From: Distichodus sexfasciatus
Lineage: Eukaryota > Chordata > Actinopteri > Characiformes > Distichodontidae
Direction: 5' to 3'
Assembly: GCA_032718565.1 (NCBI GenBank)
Contig: JAVGVS010000025.1
Location: 214,513-278,512, forward strand
Length of the DNA stretch: 64,000 nucleotides
A program made the translations under genes and the position numbers. The notes below the pieces were generated by a model, which ran no database searches, was not told the origin of the DNA, and saw only the letters and a list, made by a program, of their open reading frames with translations. Of the stretch, positions 54,710 to 64,000 are shown piece by piece. The first letter of the stretch is position 1. Each line of letters starts with the position of its first letter.

Positions 54710-55400
54710 AAAGTTGGTGTCAAGACCACCTAAACCGAGAACGAGACAAGACCAAGACTTTGAATGGCCAAGACCGAGATGAGATCGAGACCGAGACCAG
54801 ACCAATGCACGTTTTACACCACATGACAAATAAGTGGAACATGAATAGCCTAAGCAGCCCTCAACAACAGCTGAACAAAGCAAATAACATACACTAAGCA
54901 ACATTAAACATCTCTTACATATCGATAATGAGGCAATCACTTCACTGGAAGCAGTTATCCAAACTGATCACATCATATTTCAAACTCAACAAACCCAGTG
55001 GCAGAACACTCCTCAAGACCAAACTCACTGTTTTTGTTATGCAGAGACATTCTATAGCTTAGCATTGTGAAGAAAAATAAGGTGGAACACTTCTTTACCC
55101 ATTTGGTATCTATATGGATACAGAATAAAATTATTTGGTAACAAACAATGTACCGATTGAACAGCGTTGTAAGAACACTTTTGCAACACATTCCTAAAGC
55201 GTGGTCAACACAGAAGTCCACAATGTTTGCAGAGATGGACATGTCCAAACCTTTTGAAACATTGTGCCATGACTCTGTCAACAGCTCTCACACAGTATGT
55301 GCACGAATTTTAACACTAAAACTTTAGCCAAGCAAAAGGCAAGGCCTGGCTGCAAAAAGCTGATCCAAGACTCGTCCATGTCTCAATTTGGGCCAACTGA
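54710..55400. mobile_element. DNA-transposon-like element with GAGACCAAGAC ends
   Basis: Left AAGTTGGTGTCAAGACCACC then AAGACCGAGATGAGATCGAG; right GATCCAAGACTCGTCCATGT then CTCAATTTGGG. The ends are roughly inverted (GAGACATGGACGAGTCTTGG). It contains at 55,023-55,146 a segment inverted relative to 28,007-28,120. Open frames of 79 and 102 codons on the minus strand are unsupported. Confidence 0.45.
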
Positions 55401-55677
55401 GAATTCTGTTGACTTTTTGGTGTGGTTAAATAAAATGAAGATTGATTTTTAATTTCATCTTTTCACACTTCTAGCACATCAACCTCAAGGACTAAATGTT
55501 CTCTTGCTGACTAATATATCCCACTTAATGCCAGATGCCATGGTAATGAGGAAATAAATGTAATAATTGGTAATCAATCAATTTATTTTACCAGTTATAA
55601 TGTTATGGCTGATTGGTGTATGTCATTTTAAACGTTTTATGATTCTATGAGCTGATCAATTCTGGGCTGATAATCTC
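55401..55677. other. Unique AT-rich sequence
   Basis: Nothing recognised. Confidence 0.3.
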
Positions 55678-55737
55678 AAACCAGTAAAAGGTACTACTGA
55701 GGTGCTCATGAGCAAGGTACTAGCACTGCTCTCAAGA
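55678..55737 (+). mobile_element. SINE-A copy 18, middle fragment
   Basis: CCAGTAAAAGGTACTACTGA then GGTGCTCATGAGCAAGGTAC and AGCACTGCTCTC only. Confidence 0.55.
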
Positions 55738-55909
55738 ACAAATGTCCGCACACCAAATGTAAACAAAGCCAGGGTCATCCCCAAACTACAGGTGTAGAAT
55801 CTCTAATTTGTCCCCAAATTGGTCTGGATCAAAAACACACACACACATATTACTTTGTGAGGTACTTCCATCAACTCCCATAATGACTAGATGCAGTATA
55901 AATAATTAT

Positions 55910-55955
55910 ACAGTTGCCCTGCGGTGTGTTGGCGTCTGCCCAGCATTGGTCGATG
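55910..55955 (+). repeat. RTE-like SINE fragment
   Basis: TTGCCCTGCGGTGTGTTGGC then GTCTGCCCAGCATTGG, the middle of the 11,907 repeat. Very short. Confidence 0.45.
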
Positions 55956-57932
55956 GAGACCTCTGTGCTCATCAATGTCACTTCTCTCTTGCTAGCCAAT
56001 CAAAATTGAGGAAGGGGTGGGATATATACAGTCAAGAACTCACAAACAAAAATGGTGGCGTATTTGGAGCAGTAGGAGAAGCTTATTTTGGCTTTATTTA
56101 CACAGGTAAAATGAGGCAAATATATATATATATGTGTTCAAACCCCTAATCGGTGGTACTCTCCCAGCTGCTTTCTTGCACGGTTTATCTCATGCACCCA
56201 ATCTCCACAACTTGAAGACTTATCTAACGCTGCCACTAATGCCATGATGCAATTTCTCTCCATTGTAAAGATAATCCTCTTTATATCGGCTAAACTATCG
56301 ATCTCAAGGGATCACATTACAATGTTTACATGAAAAAGGAATGAACGTGGAAGTGTCCGATGATGCTTTTCGTAGCTTTCGTAGCAAGAACAATTGCTGA
56401 GAGAAGCAGTGAGAAAGAGCTCTGGAAGTGAGGTTTTGACTGTTCTCAGTGCAAAAAAAGTGTTTGGTGGACACATGCCCTAACAAAGTAAAAAATCTAA
56501 AAATCATTGCTTCTACCTTTTAGGTGACAGCCCTGTTCTCACAACACATTATTAAATGCATTTTAATATCAAATTATAACCCCCCTAAAAACCCATGTTT
56601 AAAAAATATAAATTTCTTGTGATGACGCATGCTCTCCTGTCTTTCAGCAGCTCGACAGGCCTGTCCCTTCACGCTGTGAATACAATTTTCGCCTCAACCT
56701 GAAGCCATTTGCAACATTGTCCAGCGACAGCGCCCAGAGCCACTCAGGTGGGGGAGAATAATCTCTTTTTCTTTGACGTCACGCCGTAACACCAAGCGGG
56801 GAAATATTGTCCTGCTCATGCATAAACTCGTCCCCAAGGCTAATAACAGCAACTCATAGGGTGATTTCACACTTGGTCCCTTTGAAACGAACTCAGATCG
56901 ATTAGCCAGCATTTTCTGCTTATATGTGAAATCTCCAAACCAACACAGACCCCTTTAAAGTGAACCGAACTGAGATCATCTGAGATCAGTTCGCTTTGAG
57001 CCAGTGTCACGGTGTGCTTAGCTTGTGCAGTATGAACACCTGGAGCCTCATATAAAACAGTGTGTCGGTTCATACATGGCACACATTCTTGCTTTGCACT
57101 AAGGACTTTAGCAGCGAAACAAACTCATAACATAAAAGTCTTTGCATGTATGTTAAAATCAAAATATTTTACACTTCTTGTACGTTGAAGAGGCATGTTT
57201 GGGGTCTAACAATGATGTATAGAGTTTGAGTAATTGTACTTTGCTAATTTACAGTAAGTAAGTATTATGTTGTAGTTTGTACTTGGAATTAATTCTGTTA
57301 TTGGTCCTCATTTATGAACATTTAAAGTTTAAAATTAAAGTAAATGCATTTAAATCAAATTTTACATTTATGGTTTTGAGTTGACAGACTTCTGACTCTA
57401 TAATTTGGGTTAAGTCTAAAAATTTTGCGAAATAAGTTGCTTTCGTTTTTAAGTTGCCTCAACTTTGCTTTACAGTGTGGGGTTGTAGAGGTAGAAATGC
57501 AGTTTTAGTTTTAGGGGTTCGTCCAAATCATGGATATTTTGTGGCTGTGTTCTGGCTCCCGGCCGCTTGTCACCAGAACAGACGGCTGAGTTGTGGAGAT
57601 AACGGCGTTGTGAGCTCAGCGCTAGATCACTGGCATGACTGAGAGCGGTGCTCTAAACGTCTGCCCATAGATCCCTATCAACACACACACACACACACAC
57701 ACATTTCACACATTTCATACACATTTCCATGCATCAGTGTCTTCTGTTCTGACAATGTTTTGACTCTTTCAGAAGTGAAACGATGGCTCTAACCCTAGAA
57801 GAGAGAGAATTTATCAATGTCAACTTCTTCACTTTGTTTTATAAAAGTTCAAAAAATAAATGTGGGGCAATGTTATTTTACCAGACGATGTCTGTAATAT
57901 TAATGACCATTTCGGACGAGGTAAGAAATCTC
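55956..57932. other. Mostly unique sequence
   Basis: 56,694-56,850 is balanced. 56,860-57,080 (GGGTGATTTCACACTTGGTC, GTGAACCGAACTGAGATCAT) resembles a fish DNA-transposon arm but has no clear partner. (CA)n at 57,681-57,703. 57,783-57,971 has a 62-codon frame crossing a possible donor (GACGAGGTAAGA) and then a transposon terminus, so it is not supported as a gene. Confidence 0.35.
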
Positions 57933-59035
57933 AGGCCCCGTTTACCCACAGTAGGGTTTCAGGGAATATGATGATATATATATCCATGTGTTTTTGCCTT
58001 CCAATTACTCCGGCCAAAGTGGAGATTTTGGAAAACTCTGTTGTCGTGTTTGCTTGTAGACAGAGAAAAGATTTCAAACATCACAGTATGCAACAGAAAA
58101 TGCATTATCATCAGCTATGCGATATTTGTATACTGTACAGTTGGTTTGGGTTTTTTTTTTTCTCCCGGAAGACTCCCTAACTTCAGAAAATAATATGAAT
58201 GGGAGTTAATGGAGAGATAAAATTTATTTTCTGGTCCCATTTGAATTATGTCATGAATTTTACATGTTGTTTGTGCATTTTTAAATTAATTTTCATGTCA
58301 ACAAGGTTATGATTAAGCATGAGGAAGATGAATTATATTAGGTTTTTTGTGGAAAACAACAGCTCTTGCTGCGAGTAATATACGTCACCCGCACACACAA
58401 ACGAAACTTATGGAACATGGCTGTCTCGCTGCTGTCTCGCTCTCTGGCTTTGCACATTTCATGACACTTGGGAACAAAGCAAACCAGCATCATGAGATTG
58501 TGATCTGTGACAAAACCAGAAAGGGCAGCATGAGTGGAGGGAACATGTAGTGACACCATGTGTACGACTGATGGGCTTGTAGTCATTGGAGTTACAATTA
58601 GTTATGAGGTGAACTGCAGATTTCTTTACACGGAAAATTATGTAAAAAATTATATATATTAAAATTATTTATATAAAAAAAATTATTAATTAAAACATAT
58701 GTGTAATTTAAAGTTTATGACGATCAGAAAAGAATACTTTCTGTCCATTGACTCCAATTGCATTTTCTGATGTTAGGTACCACAAGGGTCTACCGGAGGG
58801 GGCGTGACTTCACCACTCTATTCTGATTGGCTAACATGGCTTTATGCTTCTCGCTACACTGCCACCTATAGGTTTGGCAGCTCATAGTAGGTCTTGCCGG
58901 CGTATTTATGCAGATTTGAGTAAATGAATTCTTTTTGGAAAACGATCTGGTGTGGACAAGGATATTTTTTTTAAATGGATAGGGGGAAATAGCCATAATT
59001 TTGCAAATACCCGGCAATGTGTAAATGTGGTCTCA
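57933..59035 (-). mobile_element. TIR element (CCCCGTTTACAC family), near complete
   Basis: Left AGGCCCCGTTTACCCACAGT; right end near AATACCCGGCAATGTGTAAA. Internal order is the reverse of 20,308-20,705 (CTGTTGTCGTGTTTGCTTGT, GAAAATGCATTATCATCAGC, then GATTGGCTAACATGGCTTTA and GCCACCTATAGGTTTGGCAG). Carries a nested element at 58,165-58,800, which explains its extra length. No transposase. Confidence 0.6.
58165..58800. mobile_element. Nested TIR element (CTAACTTCAGAAAA)
   Basis: Left CCGGAAGACTCCCTAACTTC then AGAAAATAATATGAATGGGA; right reversed CCGGTAGACCCTTGTGGTAC then CTAACATCAGAAAATGCAAT. Inverted arms of about 50 bp, AT-rich core. Sits inside the 57,933-59,035 element and is therefore younger. 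One more end is at 51,350. Confidence 0.6.
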
Positions 59036-59173
59036 GTTAAATTTCCAGAAGTGGGAAGTATAACCTACCCTTACGCATCTCCACGCCACCTCCCTGTTGC
59101 CATGTCATTGTGCTTCATGCCCCCTCATATCACATGTGCAAATACATTATTGTATTTGTCATTTCAAAGACAT

Positions 59174-60119
59174 TGGGCCTCATTCACCAACTGTTCTACT
59201 TAACAAATGTGTTCTAAACCCCTTTTTCACAAAGATTCTGGCATTCACAAGTGTTTTCACATCTGGAAATTTGTTCTTAGCGAAGAACAGAATCTGCGCA
59301 CACTCAAGACCAGCCATACGCACATTTGAGTGATGATAGTTTGTTTAAAATAATCGGTTGTGGCGTTTTTGTTAATTGTACAGTTGATAAAATATCATTA
59401 TATCGTTATAATATAATGTTGTAAAAACAAAGAAAAGAAAGTAGCATGTAATGAACGCAAAGCTCCTGAGGGAATAGAGAGTAAACTGAGTAAACGCCAA
59501 ATGAAACATGAGGAAAATGTGGAAAAATAATGCAGTACACTTTCAAGTTCTTTGTGATTTTAATTTCTCACTGTGTGTTATAGATATAGAACACTATGGG
59601 GTTGTGTGGGTTGTACGCTTTTTAAATGAATGACATTACTGTTTACATGTTTGGATTAAATGCTGCATTTTTAAGTATCAAGAACATGTTGTTTCACTAC
59701 TTTTATGCTAATAAGTGTGGAAGCCACCAGACGCTATAATTTTCTGTAAGTTTATTTGTAGTGAGGTGACTATCGTCAAATGCACGCTCCTGTGATGAGG
59801 CTGCTTTTCTCGGTAGCTATGCTGATTTGGGCTCGACAACTGTCTCCAGGTCTCTGTAACGCTCTTCTGGCCCTGACATTTTGCACACGCCCACTACAGT
59901 CTTCATGCCCTTTATGGGACATTGCGGGGCATTTCCCTGTGCTTATTCAGAAAAACTCGCACTCACTTTCAATTATGAAAATGTGAGATTCATCTTTCTG
60001 AGGAACACAGGTGCAAACAATTCTGCTTAAGAACACGCTATAAATCCCACATCAATTATTCATAGTAAATTTTAAGAACAACGAAAGAAAATTCTAAGAA
60101 GATATTAGTGAATGAGGCC
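59174..60119. mobile_element. TIR element (GGGCCTCATTCACCAA family), long copy
   Basis: Left GGGCCTCATTCACCAACTGT, right GATATTAGTGAATGAGGCC. 946 bp. Subterminal TTCTACTTAACAAATGTG and internal copies of GTTCTTAG-like motifs. No transposase frame. TSD not evident. Confidence 0.6.
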
Positions 60120-61004
60120 TTTTGTATCTACGTGGGCAATCCTTTAAGGCAAAATTGTTCTCGATCCTGTTAACGCGGTTTGCTCGACCGTCTCTGTCAG
60201 TTGTCGGTTGGCATTTTTCACTTTGTTGTATGGCGGCTTGGCCGTGCTTTCCTTCCCTGGAGGAAGTTGTATAGCGCCAGGTGGCTAAATGTTAGCCTTT
60301 ATGTTGTGCAACATGGTTCTGAATGACAGGTATATGCGAGTCTGCATCTGGTGCCAGTTTGGGAATGGGGTTTGGGGCCAGATGGCCTGGCTGTTCGATG
60401 CAAAAAAAACTAAAGGAAAAGCCTAGACAGCAAATGCTCAGCCAAAAGAAGAGCTATCTGGTTGATGCAAAACGACAGTCGGAGAGAGCGTCTTTACGTT
60501 TTTTCTTTTTTTTTCATCCCCCGTGGAAAATAGAGGATGCGAAGGCATTTGGTAATAGATTGTTTCAGCTCAAATGCCGGAAGAAAGCGGCAAGTAACGA
60601 ACGCAAGACTCCTGAGGGAATAGAGATCCTCCACTTCTGTTACTGCCTGTATCACAGCCATGATTAAAAAATTAGATTTCAGACGCTTTTCTGTCTTAAT
60701 TAAACACTACATTTTTACAAGCCAGTTGTTTTGTTGTAATTTAGGATGACGCGACGCTAACACACCTAATAATATGAACACAAATGCAAACAGACTATAG
60801 ATACAATCAGCAAATGAAAGCAAATCTAAATAACAGTTACTCACAATGTCATGACAGTTTCTAACTTTTATCTCATCTATGACCGGCGAATAGTTATTTA
60901 TATTATCCGCTTGTTTAACTGAGAAAAGGAACGTGATGGAGCCTGGGCCTGAGCACACATTATCTAGGAAAATATTGGTATTATATTATTCCTTACATTT
61001 ATAG
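60120..61004. other. Unique sequence with one shared 46-bp segment
   Basis: 60,587-60,632 (GAACGCAAGACTCCTGAGGG within it) matches 59,437-59,482. The 114-codon plus-strand frame (60,323-60,667) includes a poly-Phe run and shows no recognised domain. Confidence 0.4.
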
Positions 61005-62003
61005 TATGGGTGTTGAAATTAATTGCAATCTTTTGCATCACTATGCAGATGTGGACGATTCTGCTTTGATGCAGTGGCAGACCATAATCATCATTGGTGA
61101 ATACATATTTCAATGCAAATATTCAAACATGAATATCGACAAAAAATACGGCCTAGTCTGAGTGCACCACTGCACTTTCTGACTTTACCGTCGCTATGAT
61201 GCACATGGTGCTACATGGACTATCTCCTCCTCAAATAACTGTTGTTACGACACTGCACTGCCGCCACTTATTTGCACAAACACTGTACATTGCTTGTATA
61301 AATGCTTGCATGTTTGCACATACACTGAACATTTTACGATAAATAGTCTGGATATAGTATCTGTCATATTATAACCTTTCTTTACCTCTTGCACATCCAG
61401 TGTATTATGTCATTTCTTCACCTGTAGGTAATACTGCATCTGACTTTCCCACCCTAATTCCTCACTTTCTATTTCTAGTTTCAAATTATATTTAAACAAT
61501 TCCATGTATAGTTTAAATGTATATTTTTAATGCATATTGGTATTTTTACTTATTTATTGTTTATTCCATGTGCCTTATTTGGCGCCCACTGCCTTGTTTG
61601 TTCTCTGTTCTGTTGTTCTCTTGTTCTTCAAAATGAAAAAAACCTGGAGCCACGCTGCCCTCGCTCTCTCTATGTATCTGTACAGTATATAGCTGAGATG
61701 ACAAAGTTTACTTTGACTTTGACTGACTTTGAGTGGTAGTTCCTGGAACAGAAGCCGTTGAAAACCTCTGGATTATATAATAGTGACATTGCTTTGGTGA
61801 TTTTTTTGGCTACGGGCGACGGTTCTGCTTTTTAAAAAGAACATCCTGGTAGTAACTATGGCTGCCTAATCATGATCAATGCCCAATTCATGCAAGGTGA
61901 AGTCATGTACAAAATTGTATATAGACATTATGATGCATTGAGATCATAATCCTAATAATCTTAATTGAGTCAATCGTGAGACCAGTGAAGGTTCACACCT
62001 CTA
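61005..62003 (-). mobile_element. hAT element (TAGAGGTGT family) with nested LINE tail and TSD
   Basis: Starts TATGGGTGTTGAAATTAATT and ends GTGAAGGTTCACACCTCTA. Flanks ATTTATAG (60,997-61,004) and ATTTATAT (62,004-62,011) give a 7/8 TSD. About 600 bp of the interior (61,150-61,735) is a LINE-like 3' end with a TTTGACTTTGAC tail. GTAGTAACTATGGCTGCCTA is shared with the 41,177 copy. Confidence 0.75.
61150..61735 (+). repeat. LINE-like 3' region, (TTTGAC)n tail, plus
   Basis: TGCACTGCCGCCACTTATTT-like 5' part, then TTATTCCATGTGCCTTATTT, CTATGTATCTGTACAGTATA, GCTGAGATGACAAAGTTTAC and (TTTGAC)n. The complement of 38,157-38,445, but longer. No reverse-transcriptase frame. Nested in the hAT element. 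Confidence 0.6.
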
Positions 62004-62184
62004 ATTTATATAGGGCTTTTCTCACACCCAGTGCAGTTTATACTTGAGAATTGGGCTCAACAAACATCCTGGGCAACAGCGGCAGTCATTTTTACATTCT
62101 TCCAGAAGCTGAAAGCCCTGGGGCTATCAACTCACATTCAAAGACACATTGAGAAACCCACAACCATCTATACACACAAACACA

Positions 62185-62268
62185 TACACTCTCACACCTA
62201 GGGAAACTTTAGGAGGGCCAAACCTGGAGATTGAACCAGCTATCCATTGTGCCACGGTGCCATCCAAA
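62185..62268 (-). repeat. RTE-like SINE head fragment
   Basis: GGCCAAACCTGGAGATTGAA then CCAGCTATCCATTGTGCCAC resembles the B-box/A-box end of the RTE-like SINE, minus strand, diverged. Confidence 0.4.
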
Positions 62269-62424
62269 AGTATAAACCAGGTTGACTGACATAAGTTTAA
62301 GTTGGTAAGGGTTTTGAAACATTTTTCATGTGTAGCTATCGTTTTTTTTCTGTTAGAGATTAATTTATGCAACGACTATAAAATTGTATTATGTTGCTTC
62401 TGGATGGTCTGAAAGTCAAGCAGC

Positions 62425-62597
62425 AAACAGTGCCACACAAGCAAATGTGACCTCTGCATTTGCAGAGTCCGCAGAACAGTGCTTGGGGAATGGTACCTTG
62501 CTCTTGAGTACCTCAAAGGTACCTTTAACTGCTCGGGATTTGAACTGCCGACTCCCTGATCACAGTGCAAAAAGCCCTAACTGTTACGCTTACTAAG
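62425..62597 (-). mobile_element. SINE-A copy 19
   Basis: Minus strand: AGTAAGCGTAACAGTTAGGG, GATCAGGGAGTCGGCAGTTC, AAATCCCGAGCAGTTAAAGG, CTCAAGAGCAAGGTACCATT, CCCCAAGCACTGTTCTG and GCAGAGGTCACATTTGC. Confidence 0.75.
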
Positions 62598-62599
62598 CA

Positions 62600-62782
62600 A
62601 GGTTGGTGACAGCATAGTGTAGGATGCCCGCCTGTGTTTAAATCCCAACACCAGCACTACACTACCTCGGGCCCCTGAGCAAACCCATGCTTCCAAGTTG
62701 CTCTAGGAGACCTTTTAATATCCCTGAAATTAGGAAATCAAAAAATCGCTCTGGATAAGAGTGTTTGCTAAATGCCATAAGG
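62600..62782 (+). mobile_element. SINE-B copy 2
   Basis: GACAGCATAGTGTAGGATGC (head), GTTTAAATCCCAACACCAGC (B box), GGGCCCCTGAGCAAACCCAT, CCCTGAAATTAGGAAATC and the tail CGCTCTGGATAAGAGTGTTT GCTAAATGCC. The better-preserved SINE-B copy. Confidence 0.8.
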
Positions 62783-64000
62783 TTAACTCAGTGTATCCTT
62801 TGCTGTCATGCATTTCCTAAATTCTTTCTCGTTCTCATGAAGCTCGATTCAATCCTCTCCAGAAGAGTTTGTTTTTTTGACGATCACAACGGGCGCTGGA
62901 GAGTTTGTTCCCTCCTGCCCGCCTTCCTGCGAGTCTTATTACAGCCTCAATTATTCAACCGCCAGCTGTGCAAAAAATGTCAGCTATTGAGCTTTCAGTT
63001 AATTTCGCGGTCAGACTTCCATTATGGATGGATTCTGCTGTTACCTGTGGCTGCACGCAAAGCGTTGAGGTGAAGGAGGACTCAGTTCGCCCCGGACGCT
63101 AAGCACGGCGAAGCATCTTACAGGGCATGAAACACGAAAGTATTAAGCCTTCAGATTTTCGCCATGGGTGAAAATTATACAGCTTTAGTTGAAACCTTGC
63201 ATTTGAATATGTCAGGCACCAACTGTGCCGATATTTCAACTATTTTTAGATCAGCCTAAGTTTCTTTCTGCTTAATCGCGGCGCCGTGCATTTGTAGCAT
63301 ACATGGGGTAACAAGCACTGATTAACCCCTCACGACCAGCTCCCGATCGGCAATCGTATGGTCGGATGAAAATCAAACCTGTTTAGAAATCTGGCCGCCC
63401 GCGAGGGTATCACACTGTTGAAGCAGAGCTACGCGTGATTACCGGGTTTTCATTGCACAGAACACAGAACTGGAAGTGAAATGCAGCAGACTACTGAGTA
63501 CAAACATCGTGACGCAGCGTGTAGTTGGACTGAAGTATTGGAGGCTCGACTTTACAGTTCCGGGTACGGGAGTCTGACGTGTCGTGTAGTGTGAGCAGTC
63601 AGGTCGCATCCAAGCATTGTGTGTATAGTATAGTGTGCTATAAACTGTGGAACCTTGGCTTAACACATGTAAATTTAGACGCATAGTTTGAAATCCAAAG
63701 GTTTACTTAAATGATTGAAAGAATTGTAGTGTATGCCCAGCCTTAGACTCTTTACACAATTTTTGAACTGTACATCAACTCTCTGGATTAAAAAACTGCA
63801 TTTTTTTCAATCGCATGTTGCCTACCTCCTACTATTCCTCACTTGATGCTGCTGTGATGTTCCCTGCCCAGCTGTAATTATGTCCTATATTGATTATTTT
63901 AATTTTTTTGTTTTTTCTTGGTCTCCAGCAAAATCCAGTCAAAAAACACAAGAGTATTGCATGATTCACTTTCTGCTGCTGGAGTCCTCACCCACGCTAA
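62783..64000. other. Unique sequence to the end of the window
   Basis: 62,830-63,110 is balanced and CpG-containing (CCTCCTGCCCGCCTTCCTGC), with frames of 102 and 65 codons and no family. 63,260-63,600 has CpG-rich patches (GATCGGCAATCGTATGGTCG). No exon or repeat assigned. Confidence 0.35.

Noticed and set aside
60323..60667. 114-codon frame as transposase remnant
   Set aside because: Contains a poly-Phe run from poly-T and no catalytic motif of any transposase family I know.

Overview
This window looks like vertebrate nuclear DNA, most probably from a teleost fish. It is AT-rich and shows no dense coding. Families typical of fish genomes fill it: tRNA-derived SINEs, fragments ending in an RTE-like (ATGA)n tail, many short hAT-type DNA transposons with 8-bp target-site duplications (TSDs), Tc1/mariner remnants, LINE 3' tails ending in (ATT)n or (TTTGAC)n, and long GATA, CA and CT microsatellites. 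I cannot fix the species. No complete protein-coding gene, rRNA gene, functional tRNA gene or CRISPR array can be supported. The long open frames are translations of microsatellites, minisatellites or dead transposons.

Layout. 1-7.7 kb: intergenic DNA, a 845-bp hAT element nested in an RTE-like repeat with a perfect TSD, then a 1.93-kb hAT element holding two LINE tails. 7.7-20 kb: hAT copies, many SINE copies, a terminal-inverted-repeat (TIR) element with internal tandem copies (12.4-13.6 kb), a possible LTR or promoter-like block (13.7-14.0 kb), and an AT-rich tandem duplication split by a foldback MITE (18.1-18.75 kb). 20-28 kb: several TIR elements, a Tc1 end, a SINE split by a hAT MITE (23.2-23.7 kb), and two further hAT elements with TSDs. 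28-38 kb: unique sequence around a 1.9-kb microsatellite field (30.4-32.4 kb) and more SINE and RTE copies. 38.7-39.9 kb: a 29-bp minisatellite. 40-44.7 kb: low-repeat sequence, a Tc1 transposase fossil, a local duplication and one short exon-like segment (43,929-43,983). 44.9-45.8 kb: a 20/21-bp minisatellite. 46-64 kb: SINEs, RTE-like fragments, a second local duplication (50.5 and 52.4 kb), nested TIR elements (57.9-59.0 kb), a hAT element carrying a LINE tail (61.0-62.0 kb) and unique sequence to the end.

The low-repeat, mixed-composition blocks between the transposons (about 4.4-4.7, 20.0-20.3, 21.8-22.07, 29.9-30.3, 33.9-34.2, 40.2-40.7, 42.6-44.6, 46.1-46.6, 50.1-50.4 and 62.8-63.1 kb) have the texture of conserved non-coding elements in a gene desert or a very large intron. 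That is inference; only a cross-species alignment could settle it. The nested insertions do give a readable relative chronology. I saw no convincing evidence of a new biological system. The items most worth checking are the candidate 55-nt exon, the two local duplications, the MITE with an internal empty-site paralogue, and the two minisatellites.
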